Notes: generated by a model from the letters alone, not told the origin. Positions 1 through 26,508 are shown, counted from the first letter of the stretch. The stretch is 64,000 nt of DNA from Streptomyces sp. JJ38 (GCF_019303475.1 NZ_JABLSI010000017.1:64023-128022); one strand, 5' to 3'. Made by a program: numbers and translations.

Positions 1-16698
<16,698 letters not shown>

Positions 16699-16702
<4 letters not shown>

Positions 16703-19700
16703 TTGCGGGCCTCCCCCTCGATGGCCGTGTCCAGCTGCCGGGCAGCCGCTTCCATCAGCCGAATCCCGATCTCGTCGACGTGGCGCTCGCGCCAGCTCTC
16801 CAGCCGGGTGCCCCTGACCCACTGGTTGAAGGCGCCCAGCGCGGGACCGCAGTGCACCTGGAAGTCCACCCGGCTGTCCGCCAAGCCCTGCATGGCGACC
16901 CGCTGGCTGTGGCCGAAGTACCACCGGAACACCAGGGCCATCCGGTGTTTCGGATTGCGCTCGGCCTTCTCGATTTCCTGCGGGTCGCGCTGGGCGAAGT
17001 AGTCCCTGGTCTCCTGCCACACGTCGGCCAGGGACCTGCGGAAGTACCGCTGTTCGATCAGCGCCCGCGTCTCGGCGTCGATCTCCTCCAGCGACTCGTG
17101 TCGCCGGTACAGGTCCCGGAGTTTGCGGGCCCTGGCCGGGAAGAACACCCCACGCTTGAGGACCTGCACCTCCGCGCCGAGTTCGAACATGTCCCCGGCG
17201 GGGGCGTAGTCGGTGTCCTGCACGTTGATCTGCTGGAGCATGTCCTTGGCCAGGTCGCTCATGTCCGCCTCGACCGTGCACTGGTTGATCGAGCCGGTGA
17301 GGACGAAGTCGGCGCCGAGGAGGAACGCGGCCGCGGCCGCCTCCGGCGTCCCGATGCCGCCCGCCGCCCCGACCCTCACCCGGGTCGAGTAGCCGAACTC
17401 TCCGGCCAGCCGGTCGCGCAGCCGCGTCATGCCCGGGAGCAGCACCATGAGGTTGCCCCGGTCCGTGTGGCCGCCCGAGTCCGCCTCCACGCACAGGTCG
17501 TCCGCCATGGGGACCCGCGCGGCCAGCGCCGCCTGCTCGGCGGTGACGAGCCCCTCCTGTTCCAGCAGGCCGACGAGCCGCTCCGGCGGCGGGCTCAGGA
17601 AGCTCTCGGCCACCTCCGGGCGGGAGACCTTGGCGAGGACGCGGTTGGCGATCCGGACCTCGCCGTCCGGCCCCTTCGTCAGCCCGCTGAGCCGGTAGTG
17701 CACGAGCGCGCGGGTGACCTTCATGAAGGCCGAGGCCTCCAGCGTGCGGATGCGCCGCTCCAGGAGCAGTCGGACGGTGCTGTCCTCGACGGAGGGAAAG
17801 GTCGGGTTGTGGACCAGGTTCACCCCGAAAGGGGCCCCGGGGGGCAGCTCGGCGGTGATGCGGTCGATCGCCGAGGCGACCCGCTGCCGGTCCAGGCCGC
17901 CGCTGCCGAAGAACGCGAGCAGCCCTGCCCGGGCCGCGCGGATGACCAGCTCCTCGGAGGCGATCCCCCGGTACATGGAACCGCAGACGTAGGCGTACCG
18001 CGTGCCGTAGGCGGCCCGGAAAGCGGCGCTGCCCAGCGACTGCGCACTCCGGGCCGCGCGGGCGGCCGCGCGGCCGGGCCCCTGGTCACGCGGCGCCGGC
18101 TCGGCGGGCGTGGCGGCGGGGACGGACACGACCGGCCCGGGGCGCGACTCCGCGGCCGGCGTCTGCCGAATCCCGCTGACCAGCTTGGTGAGCACGGTCC
18201 CGGGGCCGACCTCGTCGAACTCCGTGACGCCCCGCGCCATGAGATGCCGGATGCCCTGTTCCCAGCGGACCGGCCGGACGAGCTGCTCGGCCAGGGCGCG
18301 GTGCAGACCGTCCTGCTCGTGCTCCCGGCCCGTGACGTTCGCGATGACGGGCACAGACAGCGCGTTGAACGTGATCTTGGCGAGGAACCGCTCGAACTCC
18401 TCCCGTGCCGCCTCCATGTAGCGCGAGTGGAAGGCACCACTCACCCGCAGCGGGATGTAGCTCTTCGCACCGGCGCCGGTGAACGCGTCCCGCGCCCCGT
18501 GCACGACGTCCTTCGGCCCGGAGACGATGAGCTGGTCGGGGGTGTTGTAGTTGGCGATGTCGATCTCGGACAGCCCGGCCTCGCGCAGGACGGCGCCGAC
18601 CTTCTCCTCACTCAGGCCGATGATCGCCGCCATTCCGCCGTCGCGGACCCTGGCCATCAGCCGGCCGCGTTCCTTCACCACCCGCAGACCGGTCTGGAAG
18701 TCGAAGGCGCCCGCCGCGAAGAGGGCCGTGTACTCGCCGAGGCTGTGCCCGGCGAGGAAACTCGCCCCGTGCCATCCGCCCCGCACCCGGTCCAGATAGG
18801 AAAGCGCCGAGACGGTGTACAGGGCGGGCTGGGTGAATTCCGTCGAGTCCAGCCTGCGTCCCGGGTCGTCGCCGCACAGCTCGGCTATCGAATAGCCGAG
18901 TATCTCGTCGGCGTCGGCGACCAGTTCCGGAAACCGGTCGAACAGGCCACGGCCCATTCCGCGGGACTGCGAACCCTGGCCGGGGAAGATGATTGCCTTC
19001 ATGCGCTCTCCACGTTGTGCCGGTTCTCCGGTTGGCGGACGACGGCTCCCGGCCACCTCCGCCAGACGCGCCAGGCTCTGCCCGTCGCGCCCGAAGGGGT
19101 CGACCAGTGCGGTGCTCTGCGAGCGGGAGCCGGGCGGGAAGTTCCGCGAGGCGAAATTCGCCATGGTCGCGGAGGGACCGAGGTCGAGGTAGCGGAGAGG
19201 ACCGTGCCGGTTCTCCAGGAACCGGACCGCCCCCCGGAAGTCGATCGGCCGTCTGACCATGTGCCAGAAGTGGTCGAGGCCGATGTCGCGCAACGCGGAG
19301 CCCGTCGCGCACGAGACGAAGGGCACGTCCGGGCGGCGTACCCGCAGCCCGGACAGGGCCCGGCGGTAGGGCTCGGCTGCCACGTCCATCAGCCGGGAGT
19401 GGAAGGCGTAGGTGACCGGCAGACGCTGGCACAGCACGCCGTCCGCCCTCAGCCGGCCCTCCAGGCGGGCGACCCGGTCCGGCTCGCCGGTCAGCACGAA
19501 GTGCTGGTCGAAGTTGACCGCGGCCAGTTCGAGGCCGTCGCACAGGCGGTCGTCCAGCCGCCCTTCCCCGTCACCCGTCCGGTATTTCCGCACGTCGTCC
19601 AGCACGGCGATCATGCCGCCCGGCGGGCAGTGCCGATCCACCAGCCTGACCTGCTCGGCGATGGAGTACGCGAGGTCCCGGACGTCCAGGACGCCCGCGG

Positions 19701-20016
19701 CCACCGCGGCGGCGAACTCCCCCAGACTGGCCCCCAGCACCAGGTCGGGTCGCACCCCTCGGGCACGGAGGGTCTCCACCAGGGAGATCTCCACCATCAG
19801 AATCGCGGGGTGCGTGTGCCGTAACCGCTCGAACGGGTGCGCCGGGCCCCGGTCCTCCCGGTATGTCTCGGCCAGCACACCGGGCAGTCCCGCATCCGCG
19901 AACACCGCGTCCAGGGATCGCATCGAGCGCGCGAAATCCGCGTCGGAGCGGTACAACTCCCGCGCCATCCCGTAGTACTGGGAGCCCTGGCCGGAAAACA
20001 TGAAAACTAAGGGCAT
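16699..20016 (-). CDS. Trans-acting AT-AT-ER protein (acyl hydrolase-like AT, malonyl acyltransferase, FMN enoyl reductase)
   Basis: About 1,105 residues and the first gene of the PKS operon. Domain 1 (residues 1-~320) has a GASLGEF nucleophile elbow (Ser97) but EQVRLV where malonyl transferases have the carboxylate-binding Arg; this fits the proofreading acyl hydrolases of trans-AT systems. Domain 2 (339-~640) has GHSLGEY (Ser425) and ERGRLM with the Arg, so it should load malonyl units onto the ACPs of the adjacent synthase. Domain 3 (~700-1105) is a PfaD/PksE-type FMN enoyl reductase, with TGSINQ near its flavin-phosphate site. The start is ATG at 20016; a TTG at 20022 sits closer to the GGGGGAA ribosome site (20028-20034) and is an alternative. 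Codon 3 is TTA. An independent start for domain 2 (ATG at 19002 behind GGAGAG) is possible, but the frame is continuous. Confidence 0.92.
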
Positions 20017-20548
20017 GGACAAAGAAATTCCCCCGTTTGGCCACATGGACCACCCTGAGCAGCACTCCGCGGTCCACCCGTGACCGCGGACCCGCACGTC
20101 CTCATCTCCGGAACACCCGGGATTCCACATCCGGGCACGCACGTCAGCTCGAGGCGCCGCCACGCAGGGGCGACTCACCGATCCGGAAGACTCAGGACTA
20201 CCTGCCGCGCAGGTACATAAGAAATCAGCACCGGACGTCTTCACCCACTGACGCCGGGCACGACTGAAGCTCCCCCTCACTCCATGGCCGTCAAGTTGAC
20301 CGGTAACCGGCCTTGACTGGGCGCGATCCTACAGAACAACTCGCGTCACCCTCAAGGGCAGTTGGAGAACGACGGACCAAGCCTTCACACCCACTGGGGA
20401 ATACCAATTGGTAACTTCATCGCGCCTGGTCAGCGACGCACTCAAACCTACTTTCCGGTAACCGTCACAATTCCGATCTTCGAACGGCCGCGAAACCGGC
20501 CCGGCGCCGCCGCCGACCGCTGTCAGCCAGCCGCTGCGGAATGCGCCC
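20017..20548. promoter_or_regulatory. Upstream region of the PKS operon
   Basis: 532 bases without a convincing gene, upstream of the minus-strand PKS operon. It is less GC-rich than the flanks. It holds the GGGGGAA ribosome site (20028-20034), an interrupted palindrome CCGGT-A-ACCGG (about 20302-20312) and a perfect 12-bp palindrome TACCAATTGGTA (20402-20413). I could not place a promoter with confidence. Confidence 0.6.
20402..20413. promoter_or_regulatory. Perfect 12-bp palindrome, candidate operator
   Basis: TACCAATTGGTA is perfectly symmetrical and lies about 390 bases upstream of the PKS operon start, in the only AT-rich stretch nearby. Its ACC-n-GGT symmetry resembles operator half-sites of TetR-type receptors, but no such regulator is encoded in the window. 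Confidence 0.35.
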
Positions 20549-20549
20549 G

Positions 20550-20990
20550 TGAACGTCCACGAACTGCTGGCCCTCCTGCCCGGCCCCGCGACGCTGGCCG
20601 GACGCTGCCGCGTGTTCACACGCCTCGGCGCCGTCCTCAACGACCACGTCCCCGCCCACATCCACGGGCCCGACTGGCGCGAGGGGGTCGACCTGGCACG
20701 GGTGGAGAACGGTTCCGGCGCCCCGCACGCCTCGCGTTCGATCCGGCCGGGGTGGTCCTCTGCGGCTTCGACCACGAGTGTGCGGCGACCCCGTGGCGGG
20801 AGACGGACAGCGCCGCATGGCAGTGCGGACGGGCCGAGTTCGCCGACGACGAGGGGACGGCGCCGACTTCCTCTGCGAACTCCTCGCCGACGGCAGCGCG
20901 GAGGCCTGCACACGCTTCGCCGAGGACTACTCCGAGCAGCAGGTGGACCGGCGGGCGGTCGCGTCGATCCTGACGGCCGCCACCCCCTGA
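20550..20990 (+). pseudogene. Frameshifted hypothetical gene
   Basis: Protein-like sequence hops between all three forward frames. It starts as MNVHELLALLPG (ATG at 20549-20551) and runs to about 20720. It resumes as DPAGVVLCGFDHECAATPW in a second frame to about 20850, then as ADFLCELLADGSAEACTRF in the third, ending at the TGA at 20988-20990. Both steps go the same way, as expected for two single-base deletions. More similar sequence may continue in yet another frame after 20990. I do not recognise the family. It may be a decayed gene or reflect assembly errors in GC-rich DNA. Confidence 0.5.
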
Positions 20991-21224
20991 CCGCGCGGCC
21001 GTCGCCGCGCTCTCCCCCACGGCCGACTCCGCGACCATCGCCCGGCACGCCCGCACCCTGCGCTACCCGCTCGCCCCGATTCGGCGACAGACCCCCTGAC
21101 CTGATCCCGCCGATGCCGTCACCTTGTCCCCGGCGGTTCGTTCTCCAAGGGCTGGTCGGCGGGTAACCCTCATGGTGGGGAACGCCCCTGGGAGAGACGG
21201 TCAGACGAGGCTTGGGAGTGGACG

Positions 21225-22838
21225 ATGGCGGTGGGAGCCGACACGGAGCGCGCGCGGGGAGAGCGCGTGGCGGGACGGGTGTGGACGGTGCGCCTGGACC
21301 CCTGCGGACGCCCGTCCGCCGGCGCGGTGAAACTCTCCTGCTCCCGCCCGGCCTGCCCCGACCAGCGCTTCCCCGAGGGCACCGCAGCGGGCCGCAAGGC
21401 CGCGGTCGGCCACGTCAACCTGCATCTGGCCCGTGTCGGTGAAGGCGGCGGGCCTCGCGGAGAGGCGTCCTGTGCCTGCCGCGCCGCCGACTGCGCGTGG
21501 CACGCCCCCGACCCCGGCACCGGCCGGCACGGCGAACCCCGCTCAGGCGCGGGAGCGCCGCGGTGCGGGGGCCCGGTGGTGCTCACGGTGTACGCCGACC
21601 GCGCCGGACGGCTGTGGCGGATCGCGGAGACGTGCGCGCGCTGCGCCGCCGCCACGCCCGACTGCCGCGTGCTGGACACCGCCGCCCCGCCGGACACCGC
21701 CGCCCACGCCCCGAGGACCCCGTTCGCCGGGCCACAGTCCCCCGACGGCAGGACGGCGGCGTTCTCCGACCAGGGGTGCGCCGTACCCGCACCGGTCCCG
21801 CCGACGCCCGGCGCGGGTTCCGTGCCCCACGCCCGCACCGCGTCACCGGCTCGAAGTCCCCGGCGGGCGAAGCCAGCGGGGAAGATCGCACAGCGCGTCG
21901 TGCCGCACGACCTCCAGCCGGACACCCTGCGACGGGAACTCATCGAGCTGGGCGACGCGTTCCGCGCCTACCAGCGGCGCCCCGAACCCGACCTCGCCCT
22001 CCTCGCCGAACTCCACGACCGCAAGGCCCGCGCGTTCGCCCTGTGGGCCGAGGTGACCGGGGACGCCTGCCTGCGCGAGGAGGCCGAGCGCGCCGAGAAG
22101 GCCGCGCAGACCACCCGCGAGATGAACGCCCACCGCACCGGCGTGCCCCTCGGCGGTACGAACGGGGAACCCCCGGTAGCCCGGCTCCTGACGGGCCAAC
22201 AGCCGGACCACGCCCGTGCCGTGCTGGACCACGTGCGCACCGAGGCCCCGCTCGCCGAGCCCGAGGCCCACCTGGCGGTGCTCATGCTCACCCTGCGCGC
22301 CGCCCGCCGCGGCACCGCGAACGTCACCGGGCAGGACCTCACCGGCTGGCTGCGGGACGACGCCGAGCGCGTCCTGGAACAACTGGCCGAGACCGGCTGG
22401 CTGCACCTGCCCACGACCGTGCCGGAGATCCTGGCCTCCCGGCCGGAGGACCCCACCGCCCTCACCATCCCCTCACTGCTCCCCGACGGGCCCCGGCCGC
22501 TCACTCTCGGCAAGACCACCCGCTCCCGCATCTCCGGCTGGGCCCAGAAGACCGTGGGCGACCGGAAGATCCGCAAGAAGAAGCTCCCCGCCGCCGCCCG
22601 GCTCCTGGCCCTGTACACCGCCGCCCACACCGGCCCTGACGGACACCTCGGCCGCCCCGAGGACGAAGGGCTCTCCCTGGACCAGGTGGCCGCCTTCTGT
22701 GCCCTGACGCCGGAGCAGGTCACCGAGCACGCCGATCTCCTCGTCACCGCGGACTGGCTCGCACAGGCCGAGACGGCCGACGGACGGCTCCGCGGCGGAC
22801 TCACCGAGCGCGCCCTCCCCCTGGGCGCACTGCTGTAG
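21225..22838 (+). CDS. Cys-rich hypothetical protein with helical C-terminal half
   Basis: 537 residues with ATG behind a GGGAG ribosome site. The first ~190 residues hold scattered Cys pairs (CSRPAC, CACRAADC, ETCARCAAATPDC) and conserved His, suggesting metal-binding fingers. A disordered Pro/Ala-rich stretch follows. From ~residue 230 there is a helical region ending with two winged-helix-like segments (~370-400 and ~490-530), so nucleic-acid binding is plausible. I have seen this overall pattern in Streptomyces hypothetical proteins, but no function can be assigned. It stands alone between the PKS cluster and the island. Confidence 0.75.
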   Translation: MAVGADTERARGERVAGRVWTVRLDPCGRPSAGAVKLSCSRPACPDQRFPEGTAAGRKAAVGHVNLHLARVGEGGGPRGEASCACRAADCAWHAPDPGTGRHGEPRSGAGAPRCGGPVVLTVYADRAGRLWRIAETCARCAAATPDCRVLDTAAPPDTAAHAPRTPFAGPQSPDGRTAAFSDQGCAVPAPVPPTPGAGSVPHARTASPARSPRRAKPAGKIAQRVVPHDLQPDTLRRELIELGDAFRAYQRRPEPDLALLAELHDRKARAFALWAEVTGDACLREEAERAEKAAQTTREMNAHRTGVPLGGTNGEPPVARLLTGQQPDHARAVLDHVRTEAPLAEPEAHLAVLMLTLRAARRGTANVTGQDLTGWLRDDAERVLEQLAETGWLHLPTTVPEILASRPEDPTALTIPSLLPDGPRPLTLGKTTRSRISGWAQKTVGDRKIRKKKLPAAARLLALYTAAHTGPDGHLGRPEDEGLSLDQVAAFCALTPEQVTEHADLLVTADWLAQAETADGRLRGGLTERALPLGALL

Positions 22839-23014
22839 AGCGAGCGCCTTTCCGCGGGCAGAGTCAGTCCCACCAGAAGTCCCGGCGGTGGGCACCGGGG
22901 TGATCGTTCCCCGTCGTCATCACCGCCTGCCCCGCCGTGGAGTCGGGCTCCGGTGAACCGTTCCGGGTTCGGCCAGGACTCCGGGCTGCATGGGCCCCGG
23001 ACAGCTCAGATGCT

Positions 23015-23490
23015 TCACTTGTGCTGGGCAGATCCGTAGCGGGCCACGACCTCGGCAGCGCGATCGCGCAGAGAGGTGCGCAGCCACTGCGGGGTCAGGA
23101 CTTCCGCGCCGGTGGCGTACTGCCACAGGGCCCACTCGGCGTGTCGCGCATCCTGGAAGATCACGTTCAGTCGCAGCCAACCATCCGCGTCGGCTTCCTC
23201 GGCGCACACGGCCAGGGCGGTCCCCACCAGGTGTTCGCGCCGCACTGGGTCCAGCCGCACCAGGACGGCGGCCGTGTTGCCGCCGGCCCGGAGCCGCGTG
23301 TTGCGTTCCTGCCAGGGCCGGTCCAGGTCGACGGTGTCCTTGTCCGGTCGCTGCACGGGTTCGTCGAGTTCCTCGGCGGCCAGCATGCGGGACAGCCGGT
23401 AGGTGCGGTCCGCGCCGGGTCGCTCGGCGAGCAGATAGCCCTGTTCGCGTACGGTCACCAGGCCGACCGGGTCGACCGTCCGGAGATCCG
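23015..23490 (-). pseudogene. WYL-domain transcriptional regulator, N-terminal part missing
   Basis: The readable part begins near RTVDPVGLVT and continues GYLLAERPGADRTYRLSRM, the WYL-fold segment that senses ligands in HTH-WYL regulators, followed by the usual C-terminal helical tail (AEWALWQYATGAEVLTP). The DNA-binding winged helix and linker that should precede it (~150-180 residues) are absent. The frame upstream of ~23490 reads unrelated sequence. The break lies about 140 bases from the left copy of the tRNA-linked direct repeat, so the regulator was probably cut when the island entered or was rearranged. Confidence 0.7.
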
Positions 23491-23628
23491 CACGACCACC
23501 TGAGACCTCAGCACCACACACGGAGATCACGCACGCCCGTCGACCGTCCCAGAAGGCCCCACGCACCCGGACCACCCCGAAACGTCAGGCCAACGACCGC
23601 CAGGCAACCGCTCCCGGCACCGAACCCG

Positions 23629-23741
23629 TTCGGACAACACCTCGAACAAGCCCCGGAAACGCCGAGATCCCGTCCGATCAATCAGATCGGACGGGATCTC
23701 GTGAACTCTTCCTGAGCGAACTCAAGAACAGTCGACTGTGG
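23629..23741. repeat. Left copy of 113-bp direct repeat (island boundary)
   Basis: About 93% identical to 29016-29129, with an uninterrupted identical core of roughly 60-70 bases. It contains a 17-bp-stem hairpin (23663-23701). The right copy touches the 3' end of tRNA-Ala, so this copy looks like a duplicated tRNA-flanking target. Confidence 0.85.
23663..23701. terminator. Perfect 17-bp hairpin inside the left repeat
   Basis: CGAGATCCCGTCCGATC, loop AATCA, then the exact complement. It is a duplicate of the hairpin downstream of tRNA-Ala and may stop readthrough across the island edge. Confidence 0.7.
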
Positions 23742-23834
23742 GGTGTTCACGAGTGGGGCTGACCAGCAGGGGGAGCGTCTCGTGAAGATCGCTTCCCGCG
23801 CGGGCTGTGATCGCTTCCCGGATACACTCCCCTG

Positions 23835-24947
23835 ATGCCGTTGATGCGCTTGGACATGGTCGATGAAGGTACGGCGCTCGCTCTGGCGGGTGTGGATGTC
23901 CGGCTGTACACGGCTGGTGGTGCGCGGGTCGCCCTTGGAGCTGCAGCAACCGTGATCGTCTGCGATGCCCAGGATGAGCTGGCTGTCAGCGGCGTGTGGG
24001 ACGAGAGGGAATTCCGTCTTCACGGGCCGGCCCCTGCCGCGATTGTGCCGCGACTCACGGGGCCGATGCCGTTCACCCCGGCGACGCCTGAGCACGAGCT
24101 CCCCATCCATCTGTTCGTCCGCCTCGACGGCGGCTGTGTCTATGTGGGTGTCGTGCAGCCTGGGGGATGCGAGTGGACCGAGGATGAGCTTGTTCAGTGT
24201 GAACTGTGGATCGAGCCTCCGTTGAGCAGTGAGGTACTGGAGAGAGTGCGTCCGCGGAGTGAGCCGCCCGTCCTCCCCGGTTTGGACTGGCTGCAGTACG
24301 TGAACGCTGACCGGGTAAAGGCCTTGGAACTCTTCGTCACGGGCTGGTATCCCGCTACTGAAGCGCCTCGGCCCGCGAGCGAGGTGTCCGTTCCTGTCCC
24401 GCGCGCGCTGGCCGAGTTCTACCGACTGGCCTGCGAACGCCCTGCGATCTTGGGATGCCAGAACAGGATCCTGCCTCAACCAGAGCGGTCCGCCGGTTCC
24501 GATGGAGAGCACACGTTCATCGGCGTCGAGAATCAAGGGGGCTTCCACTGGTCGGTCCTCTGGTCGCCCGACTCGGCGGAGAGCGATCCGGCTGTTTGGC
24601 TCACCGTGGACAGGCGGTCGCAGCCCCGCGCCGAGCGCGAGTCGCTGAGCGGATTCCTGCTCCAGTTCTCCCTTCACGAGGCAGCGATGAGTGCGCCCTA
24701 CTGGGCCACGATCGACCGTATGCCGCGAAGCCTCGTCACCGAGTTGAGGAGCATGCTCCGCCCGGTTCCACTGAAGCCGTTCCTTTCACCCGTCAGCCCC
24801 ATGAACTTCTTGGTGGCCCCTGGCTTGGTCGCCCACATCCACGACCGCGGCAATGACGAGGTCTCCGTCTGGATCAGCGCCGTCCATCGCAGCGCGCTGA
24901 CGCCCCTCGGCGAGCTGGATCTTCCTTGGCGGTCATTCGCCGGCTGA
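23835..24947 (+). CDS. SMI1/KNR4 (SUKH)-like protein
   Basis: 370 residues. The C-terminal half (~190-310) reads VPVPRALAEFYRLA, then FIGVENQGGFHWSVLW and a Leu/Phe-rich LSGFLLQFSLHEAA helix, the pattern of SUKH-superfamily proteins. Many of these are immunity partners of contact-dependent or polymorphic toxins. The N-terminal ~180 residues form a separate all-beta-looking domain that I do not recognise. The ATG at 23835 is chosen because sequence similarity to a structured protein starts there; the ribosome site is weak. GC content is visibly lower than in the flanking core genes, which fits acquisition. The gene is followed 16 bases later by the DUF4265 gene, so they are probably co-transcribed. 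No toxin gene is adjacent. Confidence 0.65.
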   Translation: MPLMRLDMVDEGTALALAGVDVRLYTAGGARVALGAAATVIVCDAQDELAVSGVWDEREFRLHGPAPAAIVPRLTGPMPFTPATPEHELPIHLFVRLDGGCVYVGVVQPGGCEWTEDELVQCELWIEPPLSSEVLERVRPRSEPPVLPGLDWLQYVNADRVKALELFVTGWYPATEAPRPASEVSVPVPRALAEFYRLACERPAILGCQNRILPQPERSAGSDGEHTFIGVENQGGFHWSVLWSPDSAESDPAVWLTVDRRSQPRAERESLSGFLLQFSLHEAAMSAPYWATIDRMPRSLVTELRSMLRPVPLKPFLSPVSPMNFLVAPGLVAHIHDRGNDEVSVWISAVHRSALTPLGELDLPWRSFAG

Positions 24948-24963
24948 TCGCGGCTGGTGCGGT

Positions 24964-25467
24964 GTGGATGATGGTGTGGCGACGAGCATCAGCGACGACC
25001 ATGTGAAGGTCCACTTCCGGATGGAAGTGGACGAGGACGGCTGGCCGCCGGCAAGCGTGGAGAGCCTGTGGGCCGTGGACCTTGGCGATGGAACGGTGCG
25101 GTTGGACAACACGCCCTGGTTCGTCCGCGGAGTCGCCAGCGACGACATCATCCGCGTGGACATTGACAATGAAGGCGTTCGTTGGGCCGGTGAGACGGTC
25201 GAGGCCGCGGAGCACTGCACGATCAGGTTGATCGTTCTGAAGGACAGTGGTTCAGCTGCCGCCCGTCAGTCCGTGCTGGAGACCTTTCATCGCCTCGGGA
25301 CCACCGGCGAGGGGATCGAGCAGTTCAGGATGGTGGCTCTCGATGTCCCGCCCGATGCGGACCTGCCACAGATTCGGAAGCTCTTGGAGCACGGCGAGGC
25401 TGAGGGATGGTGGCACTGGGAAGAAGGGTGCGTCACCACAGCTTGGCGAGCCACAGCCACTGCTTGA
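24964..25467 (+). CDS. DUF4265 family protein
   Basis: 167 residues. VHFRMEVDEDGWPPASVESLWAV, LDNTPWFVRGVASDD and HCTIRLIV match the DUF4265 pattern. The function of the family is unknown; members often sit in accessory loci with immunity-type genes. The GTG at 24964 is used; a second GTG at 24976 would remove only four residues. It lies 16 bases after the SUKH-like gene, in the same direction. Confidence 0.7.
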   Translation: MDDGVATSISDDHVKVHFRMEVDEDGWPPASVESLWAVDLGDGTVRLDNTPWFVRGVASDDIIRVDIDNEGVRWAGETVEAAEHCTIRLIVLKDSGSAAARQSVLETFHRLGTTGEGIEQFRMVALDVPPDADLPQIRKLLEHGEAEGWWHWEEGCVTTAWRATATA

Positions 25468-25509
25468 CCGTCACGTTGGCGGCGATCGTCCCCCTCGGAT
25501 CCCATGCGC

Positions 25510-25935
25510 TCAGCCGCGATTATTGTCCGCCCACTCGTCGCTGTTCCACATGACGGGCATGGCACCGACAGGTTCGAACTTGATGTTGGCGTCGTTGCTG
25601 TGGACCAGGCTGAAGAAGCGTCGTTGGAGTACGGCCGCGTGGCGGGCCTGGTCGGCGATGATGTCCAGGACGATCTGGGCTGTTCTGGGACATACAGCGG
25701 TGAAGCGGTCGTAGTCGGTGAAGGACAGAACGAGTCCGGTCCCTTCGGGTGAGTCGTCGTACCCTCCGTAGGAGGCCACGTCGCCGAGGCAGTCGTTGAG
25801 TGCGTCCAGATTGTGTCCGTAGTAGTCGGGGAAGTGCAGGGCGGCGGCAATCGCGCGGTGCATGTCCTGTTCCGTGATCCACTCGCCTGCTGCGAGGCGG
25901 ACGACGCGGAAACCGAGCTCTTCAAGCCGCAGCAC
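25510..25935 (-). CDS. Barstar-family ribonuclease inhibitor-like protein (5' end probably lost)
   Basis: The core WITEQDMHRAIAAALHFPDYYGHNLDALNDCLGDV is the barstar helix-loop-helix that plugs the active site of barnase-type RNases. The C terminus ends with a Trp-rich segment (MWNSDEW). A GTG at 25935 gives 141 residues, but it lacks a ribosome site. Barstar-like residues continue to about 25965 (FWRRRLLTQA), where the frame runs into the antisense of a methyltransferase fragment. The original start is therefore probably gone. No barnase gene is visible in the window. It is oriented against the SUKH/DUF4265 pair. Confidence 0.7.
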   Translation of the reverse strand: MLRLEELGFRVVRLAAGEWITEQDMHRAIAAALHFPDYYGHNLDALNDCLGDVASYGGYDDSPEGTGLVLSFTDYDRFTAVCPRTAQIVLDIIADQARHAAVLQRRFFSLVHSNDANIKFEPVGAMPVMWNSDEWADNNRG

Positions 25936-25971
25936 GGCTTGAGTGAGAAGCCGTCGGCGCCAGAAGAGGGT

Positions 25972-26331
25972 GGAGGGTGCTTCCACCACCTGCCGCCCCA
26001 CCGCCGGGTCAGCTACCTGGCCCTTCTCGACCGCGTCCTGGCCCCCGGCGGCCATCTCGCGCTCACCTGCTTCGCCGCCGGCGAGCAGGGCATGGGGTCG
26101 GATCTCGCCGACGCGGACCTCTACCGCCAGCGCGATCTGCAGGGTGGCCTCGCCTACACGCCCGAATCACTGCGCTGGATCTTCTCCGACCTGGTGGAGG
26201 TGCAACTGCGCCGCATGCGGGAGGAGCCTCCCGAGTCAGCATTGTTCGGCGTGACCTTCCTGTGGACCGCGTTGTTCCGTCGGAATGCGGCTGCCTCAGG
26301 CGACGTTCGCCCTGTTCACGACTTCGCGTAG
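25972..26331 (+). pseudogene. C-terminal fragment of a class I SAM-dependent methyltransferase
   Basis: GGCFHHLPPHRRVSYLALLD, then LAPGGHLALTCFAAGE and a FLWTALFRR ending are the second half of a small Rossmann methyltransferase (post motif II to the C terminus). The SAM-binding N-terminal half is missing. The left junction abuts the broken 5' end of the barstar-like gene. The right end runs into the IS630 remnant, and the stop at 26329-26331 is read from IS sequence. Confidence 0.7.
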
Positions 26332-26508
26332 GCGCTCGTCCTGGGCGGCGTGCTTGTTCCGCCAGATGATGTAGCGGCGGATCATGCTGCTCTGCTCCTT
26401 GTGGCTGGCGTGGTCGGTGCCGTCGAGGGTGAAGTAGCGCAGGGCGGTGAACTGGGCCTCGATCCGGTTCAGCCATGAGGAGTTAGCGAACGTTGTCTGA
26501 TGCGGCAC
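26296..26508 (-). pseudogene. IS630-family transposase, C-terminal remnant
   Basis: FANSSWLNRIEAQFTALRYF, DGTDHASHKEQ and IIWRNKHA are the end of the DDE endonuclease of IS630/Tc1-mariner elements, including the catalytic Glu in the WLNRIEAQ helix. About 70 of the usual ~350 residues remain. It lies between a methyltransferase fragment and a recombinase-like gene that it probably beheaded. Confidence 0.75.

Noticed and set aside
19002..19002. Separate gene start for the second AT domain
   Set aside because: ATG and GGAGAG are present, but the upstream frame is open and continuous with AT1, so a fused protein is the simpler reading.
20600..21166. A 205-residue intact gene starting at 20549
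   Set aside because: After ~60 residues the frame becomes Arg/Pro-rich noise while protein-like sequence moves to another frame, so it was called a pseudogene.
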